The notes beneath the pieces are model-generated. The model did no database searches and was not told the DNA's origin. It saw nothing but the letters and a program-made list of their open reading frames with translations. Both the position numbers and the translations under genes were made by a program. From the NCBI GenBank assembly GCA_030536755.1, contig JAUNPJ010000010.1, positions 1-64,000 of the forward strand: a stretch of 64,000 nt of DNA, given 5' to 3'. The stretch is from Eubacteriales bacterium. GTDB taxonomy: Bacteria; Bacillota; Clostridia; Lachnospirales; Lachnospiraceae. This document shows, piece after piece, positions 49,274 through 57,250 of the stretch (its first letter is position 1; each line of letters begins with the position of its first letter).

Positions 49274-49488
49274 AGAAAATTGATTGGGTAAGAAAACTGA
49301 CATCACGAAAGCTGTGGACCGCGGTAGGCTCTTTTGTATCCCTGCTCATTGTAGCACTCGGATATTCTGAGAACACAGCTGTTCAGATTACTTCTCTGAT
49401 TATGGCAGGAGCTTCGGTGGTAGCTTACATTATCGGAGAAGGGCTTGTGGATTACGCATCCGGCGGAGCAGAAAAGGAGGATGAATAA
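49270..49488 (+). CDS. Phage holin
   Basis: 72 residues with two membrane segments (LWTAVGSFVSLLIVALGYS and ITSLIMAGASVVAYIIGEGL) and charged ends. The length and the KLTSRKLWTA start match small phage holins. It would open the membrane for the endolysin encoded next. Overlaps the preceding gene by 4 bases. Confidence 0.9.
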   Translation: MKKIDWVRKLTSRKLWTAVGSFVSLLIVALGYSENTAVQITSLIMAGASVVAYIIGEGLVDYASGGAEKEDE

Positions 49489-49489
49489 C

Positions 49490-50992
49490 ATGAAACTGGT
49501 ACAGTCGATTCTTACGAAAAACCCCTGCTATACGGCAGGAAAGAAAATAATTGTGAAAGGACTTATGCTTCACAGCGTTGGATGCCCTCAGCCGAAGGCA
49601 TTCGTTTTTCTTAACAGCTGGAATCAGGCATCTTTTGGAACTGCCTGTGTGCATGGCTTCATTGATGGAAATGATGGAACAGTGTACCAAACTTTACCTT
49701 GGAATCACAGAGGATGGCATGCAGGTGGTTCTGCCAACAATACGCATATCGGCGTGGAGATGTGCGAACCTGCCTGTATCAAGTATACGGGCGGGTCGTC
49801 TTTTACCTGCTCCGATACTGCCACAGCAAAAGCTTGTGTGAAAAGAACTTATGAAGCGGCAGTGGAGTTGTTCGCAATGCTCTGCAAACAATATGGGCTG
49901 AATCCGCTGACGGACATCGTTTCGCACAAGGAAGGTTATACCAAAGGCATTGCATCGAACCACGGTGACCCGGAGCATCTCTGGAATGGACTCAAGATAG
50001 GCTACACGATGGATACCTTCCGAAAGGCGGTCAAGGCGGCAATGAGCGGTAGCGAACCCCCGGTCACTCCCGTGACTGATACACAGGCCACCACCTTTGC
50101 GAATCTGACTGAGGAGCAGGTTATCAACAAAATCGGCACACTTTTCACCGCAGACCAGAAACGCAGTGGTATTCTGGCCTGCATTTCTTTTGCCCAGTTT
50201 ATTCTGGAGAGCGGTTACGGCAAATCCGAACTGGCGCAGAAAGCCAATAACTGCTTTGGCATGAAGAAGTCTCTGTCCGGCAACACCTGGAGCGGCTCTT
50301 ACTGGGACGGAAAAAGCACCTATACCAAGCAGACCAAGGAGCAGAACAAGGACGGCAGCTATGCGACCATCACGGCGGAGTTTCGCAAATACGCCAGTGT
50401 GGAAGATTCCATCGCCGATCACTCCGCTTATCTGCTGGGGGCTAAGAATGGCACTGACCTTCGCTATCCGGGGCTGAAAGGCTGCACCGACTATCGTAAA
50501 GCGGCGCAGATCATCAAGAATGGCGGCTATGCGACTTCTCTCACTTATGTGGACAAGCTGTGTGCCATCATCGAGAAGTGGAGCCTGACCAGGTTCAACG
50601 ATACTGGTAACGCTTCGACAACCACCTGGTATCGTGTTCGAAAGACCTGGGCGGACTCCAAGAGCCAGAAGGGTGCTTTCCATAGTCTGGAGAACGCAAA
50701 GAAGTGTGCGGATGAGAACGCAGGTTATTCGGTCTTTGATGAAGCCGGGAATGCGGTATATCCTGTTCAGCAGCAGTTTACTCCGTATCGGGTCAAAGTC
50801 AAAATCAATGATCTCAATATCCGCAAAGGCCCTGGCACAGACTGTGCCAAATGGGGCAAGTACACGGGTGCCGGAGTGTTCACCATTGTGGAGGAAGCCG
50901 ATGGCCCCGGTGCAACCAAATGGGGACTTTTGAAGTCCTATGCGGACAAGCGAAATGGCTGGATTTCCCTCGACTATACCAACAGGCTGTAA
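49490..50992 (+). CDS. Two-domain endolysin (amidase plus glucosaminidase, SH3)
   Basis: 500 residues from the ATG at 49490 (AAAAGGAGGATGAATAAC). Residues 15-170: Amidase_2/PGRP domain (GLMLHSVGCPQP, HRGWHAGG, NTHIGVEMCE). Residues about 200-370: glucosaminidase-type lysozyme domain (ACISFAQFILESGYGKSELAQKANN, with E as catalytic candidate). Then a SPOR-like stretch (WYRVRKTWADS) and a C-terminal bacterial SH3 domain (INDLNIRKGPGTDCAKWGKY). It cuts peptidoglycan at two bonds to release virions. G+C is higher in the second half. Confidence 0.93.
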   Translation: MKLVQSILTKNPCYTAGKKIIVKGLMLHSVGCPQPKAFVFLNSWNQASFGTACVHGFIDGNDGTVYQTLPWNHRGWHAGGSANNTHIGVEMCEPACIKYTGGSSFTCSDTATAKACVKRTYEAAVELFAMLCKQYGLNPLTDIVSHKEGYTKGIASNHGDPEHLWNGLKIGYTMDTFRKAVKAAMSGSEPPVTPVTDTQATTFANLTEEQVINKIGTLFTADQKRSGILACISFAQFILESGYGKSELAQKANNCFGMKKSLSGNTWSGSYWDGKSTYTKQTKEQNKDGSYATITAEFRKYASVEDSIADHSAYLLGAKNGTDLRYPGLKGCTDYRKAAQIIKNGGYATSLTYVDKLCAIIEKWSLTRFNDTGNASTTTWYRVRKTWADSKSQKGAFHSLENAKKCADENAGYSVFDEAGNAVYPVQQQFTPYRVKVKINDLNIRKGPGTDCAKWGKYTGAGVFTIVEEADGPGATKWGLLKSYADKRNGWISLDYTNRL

Positions 50993-51001
50993 AGCGTTAT
51001 C

Positions 51002-51046
51002 AAGGCTCTGTATTATGGTTTTTCTCCATAGTACAGAGCCTTTTTT
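51002..51046 (+). terminator. Late operon terminator
   Basis: AAGGCTCTGTA pairs with TACAGAGCC, plus an inner TATGG/CCATA pair, followed by six T. It ends the lysis transcript. Confidence 0.8.
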
Positions 51047-51065
51047 GCGTCAATGTATATTGGTT

Positions 51066-51079
51066 CGTTCTAAAGAACG
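51066..51079. promoter_or_regulatory. Operator palindrome 1 of the lysogen module
   Basis: CGTTCTAAAGAACG is a perfect 14-bp palindrome about 90 bp before the HTH gene. A near copy lies at 51588-51599 and a split one at 51135-51152. Confidence 0.6.
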
Positions 51080-51122
51080 ATAAATTGGTTTATAGCTTCT
51101 GTATAGGCTGAAAGGCAGCAGA

Positions 51123-51152
51123 TATAATATCTTTAGAACTAAAAATCGTTCT
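51123..51152 (+). promoter_or_regulatory. Promoter -10 and operator of the HTH gene
   Basis: TATAAT at 51123-51128 with only a weak -35 (TGTATA region), followed by AGAAC-N8-GTTCT (51135-51152). A regulator bound here would sit at the transcription start. Confidence 0.5.
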
Positions 51153-51167
51153 GAAGGAGGTGTTACA

Positions 51168-51485
51168 ATGGATTTGAGAGTTGTTGGTCTACGGATTAAA
51201 GAAGCAAGAGAAGCGAAGAATCTAACGCAGGAAGACCTGGCAGCCCTTGTTGACCTAAGTCCGACACATATCAGTGTGATTGAGCGTGGTCTGAAAGCCG
51301 TAAAACTGGATAAATTCGTGGCAATCGCAAATGCGCTTGATGTTTCTGCGGATAGACTTTTGGTTGATGTTGTGACACGATCCGTTGATGGAGTGGCGAA
51401 TGAACTGTCACAGGCAATTAAGAAGTTTCCGCAGGATGAACAAAAGAGAATAATCAAAGCAGTAAGGGCTTATGTTGAGGATTAG
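51168..51485 (+). CDS. XRE-family regulator of the lysogen module
   Basis: 105 residues: N-terminal HTH (LTQEDLAALVDLSPTHISVIERG) and a helical tail (LSQAIKKFPQDEQKRIIKAVRAYVED). GAAGGAGGTGTTACA precedes the ATG. Flanked by three GTTCT...AGAAC operator-like sites, so probably autoregulated. It could control the two genes downstream, including the lipoprotein, independently of the main repressor. Confidence 0.82.
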   Translation: MDLRVVGLRIKEAREAKNLTQEDLAALVDLSPTHISVIERGLKAVKLDKFVAIANALDVSADRLLVDVVTRSVDGVANELSQAIKKFPQDEQKRIIKAVRAYVED

Positions 51486-51486
51486 C

Positions 51487-51520
51487 AGAAGGGTGTTTCA
51501 GTATCGCCCTTCTTTTTTTT
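51487..51520 (+). terminator. Rho-independent terminator
   Basis: AGAAGGG pairs with CCCTTCT and runs into eight T. Confidence 0.75.
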
Positions 51521-51587
51521 CTCGCATTTTTGGTCGAATCGTGTCGAGTAAAAAAGATTTCATTGTGTGTCTATTTATGCTATATTA

Positions 51588-51599
51588 GTTCTAAAGAAC
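51588..51599. promoter_or_regulatory. Operator palindrome 3 of the lysogen module
   Basis: GTTCTAAAGAAC, identical to the core of 51066-51079, directly after a TATATT (-10-like) and 32 bp before the gene at 51632. This suggests a second promoter controlled by the same HTH protein. Confidence 0.58.
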
Positions 51600-51631
51600 A
51601 AGTAATAAGTCTACAAAAGAGGGGTATTTCT

Positions 51632-51859
51632 ATGAATGTCAATGAAATTATTAAGCAAGTAGCCAAGGTACACAATACTACACCGGAAGAAGTATATGCT
51701 GAAATGCAGATTGCTTTAGATGCCGCATTTCAAAGCAAAGACCCGGATGTCAAAAAAGCATGGGCAAAGATTCCATTTCAGGGTGAACGCCCGACCCCGG
51801 AGGATGTGATACCATATCTGGCAAGTCAGCTGAAGGCATCGCAGGAGGCAGTTTCGTGA
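51632..51859 (+). CDS. Spo0A C-terminal-like small protein
   Basis: 75 residues from the ATG at 51632 (AGAGGGGTATTTCT). IKQVAKVHNTTPEEVYAEMQIALDAAFQSKDPDVKKAW...KIP resembles the helical DNA-binding effector domain of the sporulation regulator Spo0A, a similarity often noted in clostridial genomes. It overlaps the lipoprotein start (GTGA). A regulatory role is inferred. Confidence 0.7.
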   Translation: MNVNEIIKQVAKVHNTTPEEVYAEMQIALDAAFQSKDPDVKKAWAKIPFQGERPTPEDVIPYLASQLKASQEAVS

Positions 51860-52272
51860 AAGGTTTCGGGTGGTTCATGATTCTGGCTCTATTAATATGT
51901 TGCATTATCTCTGGGTGCAGTAGTAAAAAAGAAGGAGAGCCGGATTTGCTCAGTAGCTTTAGCGTGAATCGTGATGAAAACCTTGTAGTAATAGCGAATC
52001 GGGGTGAGATTGAGGATAAGGATGAATTTGCACGGTTGCTCGTGCGAATGTGCAAAGAGAACTCATTCCAATCCATCAAGTTCTCCACAGACCGTGGTTA
52101 TGCAACGAGTCTGGATATGCGAGTGTATCTTTGGCGGGATGAGGTCGAAGGTAATGATCCTGTCATGACCGTGGAATACAAACCGGAAGAGTGGAACCCC
52201 GATTATGATATCATAAATAACCCAGAAGAGTTCAACCTCTATGTGGATGGTGAACTGATCGAAAATCAATAA
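51856..52272 (+). CDS. Prophage lipoprotein
   Basis: 138 residues from a GTG at 51856 overlapping the previous stop. The signal sequence (FGWFMILALLICCIISGC) ends in a lipobox ISGC, so it should be lipid-anchored on the outer face of the membrane after cleavage at Cys. The mature part is acidic (VYLWRDEVEGNDPVMTVEYKPEEW). Lysogen-expressed phage lipoproteins such as Ltp of TP-J34 block superinfection; the same role is a reasonable guess here. Confidence 0.75.
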   Translation: MKGFGWFMILALLICCIISGCSSKKEGEPDLLSSFSVNRDENLVVIANRGEIEDKDEFARLLVRMCKENSFQSIKFSTDRGYATSLDMRVYLWRDEVEGNDPVMTVEYKPEEWNPDYDIINNPEEFNLYVDGELIENQ

Positions 52273-52281
52273 CAAAAGAAG

Positions 52282-52330
52282 ATAGGCTCAGTATTACGGA
52301 AATGCCGTATTACTGAGCCTATTTTTTTTT
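52282..52330 (+). terminator. Strong terminator of the lysogen module
   Basis: ATAGGCTCAGTATTACGG pairs with CCGTATTACTGAGCCTAT around a 5-base loop and is followed by about nine T. One of the strongest in the window. Confidence 0.85.
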
Positions 52331-52385
52331 ATGCCTTCTGTACAGGTGTCTCATTGAAGATTCTGCAGGTATTTTTCAGAAAAAA

Positions 52386-52414
52386 CGGAAAAATGCTCAT
52401 CTGGCTGTCCGTAA
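52386..52414 (+). promoter_or_regulatory. Phage motif copy D (CGGAAAA-N14-GTCCGTAA)
   Basis: CGGAAAA (52386-52392), 14 bases, GTCCGTAA (52407-52414), 45 bp before the ATG at 52459. Identical core and spacing to the three copies at 15.8-16.1 kb, so this right-end operon is probably co-expressed with replication. Confidence 0.68.
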
Positions 52415-52458
52415 GAAAGCAGAAGGGATGACCCTTCAACGATTGGAGGACATCAGTT

Positions 52459-52866
52459 ATGACAGATGAACAGCGTGTGCAGATAATCAATCTCCGGGAA
52501 GCCGGAAATGGATATAAGAAAATTGGTCAGCTTCTCGGCTTATCAGAAAACACAGTAAAGAGCTTCTGCCAGCGCAGAAACCTTGGTGGTGTTGTCGTTC
52601 AGACGGTAGCAGACGTTTCGGTTTGTAAGTGCTGCGGCAAAGCTGTCCCACAGACCGCTGGAAGAAAGGAAAAGAAGTTCTGCTCCGACCGTTGCCGGAT
52701 GAAATGGTGGAACAGCCATCTCGAACAAGTGCAGAGAAAAGCAAATTACGACTTCGTTTGCCCAGTGTGCAAGAAGCCTTTTACGGTCTATGGAAATGCG
52801 AACAGGAAGTATTGCTCCCATGAGTGCTACATCGAGGATCGGTTTGGGGGTGGCAGCAGATGGTAA
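52459..52866 (+). CDS. HTH plus zinc-ribbon protein, copy 1
   Basis: 135 residues. An N-terminal HTH like those of resolvases and Hin-type proteins (IINLREAGNGYKKIGQLLGLSENTVKSFCQRR) followed by two zinc ribbons (CKCCGKAV...FCSDRC and CPVCKKPF...YCSHEC). ATTGGAGGACATCAGTT precedes the ATG. It overlaps a second gene of the same architecture. It may direct the serine recombinases or control their genes. Confidence 0.75.
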   Translation: MTDEQRVQIINLREAGNGYKKIGQLLGLSENTVKSFCQRRNLGGVVVQTVADVSVCKCCGKAVPQTAGRKEKKFCSDRCRMKWWNSHLEQVQRKANYDFVCPVCKKPFTVYGNANRKYCSHECYIEDRFGGGSRW

Positions 52867-53264
52867 GCCCAGAAATGAAAAGCCTGGTGCTAAAACTGCG
52901 AGAACAGGGGCTTGGTTATAAACGCATTTCTGCTGAGACGGGGCTTACCCTGGGAGCAGTTAGAAACACCTGCAGAACGGCAGAAAAGAATACCCCATCA
53001 AATGGAAGTGTATGTCTATGCTGCGGTAAAAAATTGATCGTATCGAGGGGAAAAGGAAGACCGAAAAAATTCTGTTCTGACAGGTGCCGTAATCAATACT
53101 GGCGACAGCACCTTGATGAAAAGAAGGAAAATTCAAAATCCGTTTATACGAAAACATGTGCGTATTGTGGAAAAATCTTTGAGGTTTATGGGCATAAGGC
53201 GCAGAAATACTGTTGCTATGAGCATTCCGTCAGGGACAGATATGGTGACAACAATCGGAAATAA
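52860..53264 (+). CDS. HTH plus zinc-ribbon protein, copy 2
   Basis: 134 residues from the ATG at 52860, overlapping the first copy by 7 bases. Same plan: HTH (LVLKLREQGLGYKRISAETGLTLGAVRNTCRT), then CLCCGKKL...FCSDRC and CAYCGKIF...YCCYEH, where the last ribbon has His instead of the final Cys. A diverged tandem duplicate. Confidence 0.72.
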   Translation: MVSPEMKSLVLKLREQGLGYKRISAETGLTLGAVRNTCRTAEKNTPSNGSVCLCCGKKLIVSRGKGRPKKFCSDRCRNQYWRQHLDEKKENSKSVYTKTCAYCGKIFEVYGHKAQKYCCYEHSVRDRYGDNNRK

Positions 53265-53303
53265 TCACAGCTAAAATTTGGTGGATTTATGGTGAGAAAT
53301 GAG

Positions 53304-53333
53304 TTGCTATTAGGAGGCTTTAGAGTGACTAAT
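53304..53333 (+). promoter_or_regulatory. Possible promoter like those at 27.3 and 28.4 kb
   Basis: TTGCTATT is present at the same place relative to a paralogous gene, with GACTAAT about 17-18 bases later; the TACGGGAATAT part is not conserved. Confidence 0.35.
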
Positions 53334-53362
53334 AGACTACCAAAAGAAGGAGGTTTGAGACT

Positions 53363-54163
53363 ATGCAACTTAAAGGGATTTTAAAAGACCGAAAGCTGCT
53401 TGTTGCTGCGATTGCGGAAGAGACAGGTGTTGAACCTGAGTACTGCGGAGCCCCAACTTTTCAGTATAAGATTGGAGACTACCGTATCCTTCGTGACGGG
53501 ACTTTGGAAGTTGCCGATGAGGATGCGGATGAGCAGATGCTTTTAAGGCTTGCAGAAAAAGGCTTGGTTGAAAAATTAGAGGAAGAAGACGAAGGAGCGA
53601 TCGTTTTTTATCTCAAGGATTATCCTGGGCATACAGCAATAAATGTGGTGAATACGATTGCCGCCAGGGAAAAACTGATAAATAAAGCAGTTGGGAAGGA
53701 TAATGCTTTTCATGTAAGCACTGCTCTAATGCGTTTGATAAAAAAGGAGAATCCAGCGGATGCCAATGAACTTACAGACCTTATTTTTCAATGTGGAAAT
53801 GAGAATGCACTTAAGGGTCTATGTATTACTCCGGAGAAAATTGTTTTCACAGGATTTCCCGGAGAGAAAACAGAAGATACACATTTTGCTCTGGCAGAAC
53901 GGATTGTAGAAACAGCGGCGGCAAAAAAATGGATGAAATCTGATATGGTTAAAGTGGAAAATGAAAAGTACAGTTTCAGGGTGTGGTTGATATCTATCGG
54001 AATGGTGGGTAAAACCTACTCAAAAGCAAGGGAGGAGTTGTTAAGACCGCTTGCCGGAAATACAGCATTTAAAACAGATGAACAGCAGAAGTTATTCAAT
54101 CAGAGTAGAAAAAGAACACGAAGGACAGCAACAAAAGAAGACGAAGATTTTATTCTTCTGTAA
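53363..54163 (+). CDS. Paralogue of the 27389 protein
   Basis: 266 residues. The N-terminus (VEPEYCGAPTFQYKIGDYRILRDG) matches the gene at 27389, and the C-terminal domain (KYSFRVWLISIGMVGKTYSKAREELL, PLAGNTAF) is the one shared with 27389 and the amidoligase. The tail is basic then acidic. AAGAAGGAGGTTTGAGACT precedes the ATG. It lies 20 bp before the recombinase genes. Function unknown. Confidence 0.66.
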   Translation: MQLKGILKDRKLLVAAIAEETGVEPEYCGAPTFQYKIGDYRILRDGTLEVADEDADEQMLLRLAEKGLVEKLEEEDEGAIVFYLKDYPGHTAINVVNTIAAREKLINKAVGKDNAFHVSTALMRLIKKENPADANELTDLIFQCGNENALKGLCITPEKIVFTGFPGEKTEDTHFALAERIVETAAAKKWMKSDMVKVENEKYSFRVWLISIGMVGKTYSKAREELLRPLAGNTAFKTDEQQKLFNQSRKRTRRTATKEDEDFILL

Positions 54164-54182
54164 ATGAAGAGGAGGGAAAAGA

Positions 54183-55685
54183 ATGGACAAGAATGTAATT
54201 GTGATTCCTCCGGATGAAAAAGAGAAACGGTGCATCAGGGCAGCGGTTTATTGTAGAGTATCAAATAAACATGAAGATCTTGAAAACTCCCTGGAAAACC
54301 AGATCAGCCATTACCGCAAGGCTGTAGGAGAAGACCCACGCTACGAACTCACAGAAATATATTACGACTTTGGTATTTCGGGGTACAAGGAATCCAGACC
54401 AGGATTTCAGAAGATGATGGCGGATGCGGAAACCGGGAAGTTCGAGATCATCATCACAAAGGCCATTACAAGATTTGCAAGAAATACCGATACGGTATTG
54501 AAAGCAACCCGTCGATTAAAGGAACTGGGGATTGGTGTTTTCTTTGAACTGCAAGGTATCAACACCTTATCGCAAGAGGGTGAACTACTGATGACACTTT
54601 ATGCAGCTTTCGGACAGGCAGAAAGCGAAGGGGCAAGGATGCACACGCTCATGTCAATCAAACGGAGATACGAAAATGGAAAACCACCACAACAGTTGCA
54701 CAGATGCCTTGGTTATTGTAAAAATGCGGATGGCGAGTTTGTGCCGGATAAGAATGCTCCGCTTGTAATCGAAATGTTTGAGATGGCAGCGGATGGATTC
54801 ACGGTAGGGCAGATTACAAATTATCTGAATGCAAAGGGAATCAAGACTCAAAACGGTAAGAAGTATTGTAGAACTGGGGTGACACGCATTTTGCGGAACG
54901 CGGCATATAAGGGGGATTTTATCTGTCAGAGGTACTATGTGGATGAAAACCGCAGGCTTGTTTTGAACAGGGGGGAAAAGCAGATGTATTACATCGAAGA
55001 GGATCATATACCTATTGTTACCAGGCAGTTATGGGATGCGGTTCAACAGGCACTTGATGCAGCAACACGTAAGGTTGCACCAACCAAAAGTAAACCACTC
55101 CCTCTGAACGATGAGAATTATCCGTATCGAAATAAGCTGTTCTGTGCGAAATGCGGGCATCGTTTGTCCAGGGCAGTACGAGCAGGAAGAGTTTTGTGGG
55201 AGTGTAACGGGAAGGGAAGATTTTCGCAGGAATTCTGTTCAGGGGTAATTATTACAGATGACGAGATTCGAGAGGCATTGCCTTTTGAAGAAAAACAGTA
55301 CATTTCAGCAAGGGAGGACCGCGGTAGAATTACAGGCTTTGATTTCATACCAGAATCGGAATGGTCGATATGCCATAAAAAGAAGATTCATCATGCAGCT
55401 GTCCCCGAACTTAGCGAGGAGAACTACCCTTACATGAATCGGATTTTTTGCAAGTATTGCGGTTCAAGACTACGGAGAATTATCTCGAACGCAGGAAAGG
55501 TCACATGGATCTGTGATAATTCGAGCCGATTGGGAAAGGCATACTGCAAAGGTATCCGCGTGCCGGATGAGAAGCTCCAGCCCTTGAGAGAACTAACTAT
55601 AGATGCATACATCGGAAAGGAGAAAAAGAATGGCAAAGAAAGTTACGGTTATTCCCGCAAACCAGATAAACAAAAAAAGCAATAA
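54183..55685 (+). CDS. Large serine recombinase 1
   Basis: 500 residues. The catalytic domain begins AAVYCRVSNKHEDLENSLENQ (nucleophile Ser in YCRVS), with ITRFARNTDTVL and the recombinase domain (RCLGYCKNADGEF). Two zinc ribbons follow (CAKCGHRLSRAV and CKYCGSRLRRII), a duplication beyond the usual single one. AGAGGAGGGAAAAGA precedes the ATG. It overlaps the second recombinase gene by 56 bases; the pair probably acts together in integration and excision. Confidence 0.92.
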   Translation: MDKNVIVIPPDEKEKRCIRAAVYCRVSNKHEDLENSLENQISHYRKAVGEDPRYELTEIYYDFGISGYKESRPGFQKMMADAETGKFEIIITKAITRFARNTDTVLKATRRLKELGIGVFFELQGINTLSQEGELLMTLYAAFGQAESEGARMHTLMSIKRRYENGKPPQQLHRCLGYCKNADGEFVPDKNAPLVIEMFEMAADGFTVGQITNYLNAKGIKTQNGKKYCRTGVTRILRNAAYKGDFICQRYYVDENRRLVLNRGEKQMYYIEEDHIPIVTRQLWDAVQQALDAATRKVAPTKSKPLPLNDENYPYRNKLFCAKCGHRLSRAVRAGRVLWECNGKGRFSQEFCSGVIITDDEIREALPFEEKQYISAREDRGRITGFDFIPESEWSICHKKKIHHAAVPELSEENYPYMNRIFCKYCGSRLRRIISNAGKVTWICDNSSRLGKAYCKGIRVPDEKLQPLRELTIDAYIGKEKKNGKESYGYSRKPDKQKKQ

Positions 55686-57018
55686 CAGAACACAAAAAAA
55701 GAAAATCAGGGCTGCAGCATACTGCAGGGTATCCACAGACCAGGAAGAACAGTTAGGTTCTTTTGCAAATCAGGTGGAATACTACACAAACTACATCAAC
55801 AGCAATCCCGATTATGAGATGGCAGGCATATTTGCGGATGAAGGAATCAGTGGAACCGGTACAAAGAAAAGAACTGGATTTATGGAGATGATAAAAGCCT
55901 GTGAAGAAGGCAAGGTCGATCTGGTTATTACAAAGTCCATCAGCAGATTTGCAAGGAACACGCAGGACTGTCTGAACTACTCAAGAAAGTTGAAGAACAT
56001 GGGGATTCCCATCATTTTTGAAAAAGAATCCATTAACACGATGGATGCAACGGGAGAGCTGCTCTTTACAATACTCAGTTCACTGGCGCAGGAAGAATCG
56101 AGGAACATTTCAGAAAATACGTCTTGGGGAATTCGATCCAAATTTCAGAAAGGTATTCCACACCTGAATGCTGATAATTTTATGGGCTATGACAAGGATT
56201 CGGATGGGCATCTGGTTATCAATGAAGACCAGGCTAAGGTTGTAAAAAGAATTTTCCAGGATTTTATGGAGGGGTGGAACTTATCGGAAATCGCGAAGCG
56301 CCTGAACGATGATGGCATTCCTGGAGTCCACGGTGAATCGAAATGGTGCGCTGTGACCATCCGCCGGATGCTTCAAAACGAGAAGTACAAGGGTGATCTT
56401 CTGATGCAGAAGACCTATACAGCAGATTTTTTGACAAAGTTACAGGAAGAAAATGACGGCAGTCTTGAGCAGTATTTTGTTGAGGATAACCATGAGGCAA
56501 GCATAGACCGGGATTCCTGGGAGGCAGCTCAGTTGGAACTCCTGAGAATAGATAGATTTAAAAAAGTCCACAAGATTAAGGACACTGGCTCCTGTACCTT
56601 TGATCCATTTTTCTCAAAGGTCTTTTGCGGGAACTGTGGCGGCAAGTATATCCGCAAGTACTGGACAGGTATCAAGTCAGTTTTTTGGAAATGCGCAAAT
56701 GCAGAAAAGGCAAAGGGATGTACCTGCTCATCCGAAAACATTCGAGAGGCAGCCCTTCGGAAGGCAGTAGTTGTAGCATGGAACAGCCTCGTCGAGAATC
56801 GAGAAGAATACATTCCGGTATGGGAAAAGAGCATCCGGGAGGGAGATGCCTTGCAAAGGCTGAGAGGAAGACAGATGATAGAATTGACAGCTGAGGGGAC
56901 AATAGAAGAGGAAATTACGGAACTCACAAGAATGGTTTTGACGGAGATAATCGTCAAGGATAAGAACAATCTTACTGTGGTATTCATGGATGGAACGAAA
57001 AAGAATATCAGCTTGTAA
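55630..57018 (+). CDS. Large serine recombinase 2
   Basis: 462 residues from the ATG at 55630 (GGAAAGGAGAAAAAGA). RAAAYCRVSTDQEEQ carries the catalytic Ser; ITKSISRFARNTQDCLNY, NFMGYDKDSDGH (recombinase domain) and CGNCGGKYIRKYW (zinc ribbon) follow, then a coiled coil. It is the last prophage gene, about 230 bp from the junction with the pilin gene, as expected for the integrase of this element. Confidence 0.93.
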   Translation: MAKKVTVIPANQINKKSNNRTQKKKIRAAAYCRVSTDQEEQLGSFANQVEYYTNYINSNPDYEMAGIFADEGISGTGTKKRTGFMEMIKACEEGKVDLVITKSISRFARNTQDCLNYSRKLKNMGIPIIFEKESINTMDATGELLFTILSSLAQEESRNISENTSWGIRSKFQKGIPHLNADNFMGYDKDSDGHLVINEDQAKVVKRIFQDFMEGWNLSEIAKRLNDDGIPGVHGESKWCAVTIRRMLQNEKYKGDLLMQKTYTADFLTKLQEENDGSLEQYFVEDNHEASIDRDSWEAAQLELLRIDRFKKVHKIKDTGSCTFDPFFSKVFCGNCGGKYIRKYWTGIKSVFWKCANAEKAKGCTCSSENIREAALRKAVVVAWNSLVENREEYIPVWEKSIREGDALQRLRGRQMIELTAEGTIEEEITELTRMVLTEIIVKDKNNLTVVFMDGTKKNISL

Positions 57019-57036
57019 GAAATAAAGATAGAGGAC

Positions 57037-57073
57037 AACGGCTTCACTATTGCAGTGAGGCCGTTAATTTTTT
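57037..57073 (+). terminator. Terminator after the recombinases
   Basis: AACGGC-TT-CACT pairs with AGTG-A-GGCCGTT around ATTGC and is followed by AATTTTTTT. Confidence 0.75.
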
Positions 57074-57128
57074 GGTGCAATGTGGATGGATAAAGCGGCT
57101 AGGTTTCATTACTCTAATGTTCAAACGT

Positions 57129-57200
57129 GGTGTCAAGGGGGTCAGATTTTTAGTAGGGGTGTCATTTTTATTCTTGGGGTGTCATATCAGTTTTGACACC
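57129..57200. promoter_or_regulatory. Repeated GGTGTCA sites near the right end (att-like)
   Basis: GGTGTCAA (57129), GGGGTGTCAT (57156-57165), GGGGTGTCAT again exactly 20 bp on (57176-57185), and the inverted TGACACC (57194-57200). Direct plus inverted copies at helical spacing next to the recombinase genes look like binding sites for the recombinase or its partner. Confidence 0.5.
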
Positions 57201-57250
57201 CTTTACAAGATACTGCAAACTATTACTACTTGGAGTACGATGAGTGTTAG

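Noticed and set aside
49694..50683. 329-codon leftward frame opposite the endolysin gene
   Set aside because: Antisense shadow of a clear two-domain endolysin.
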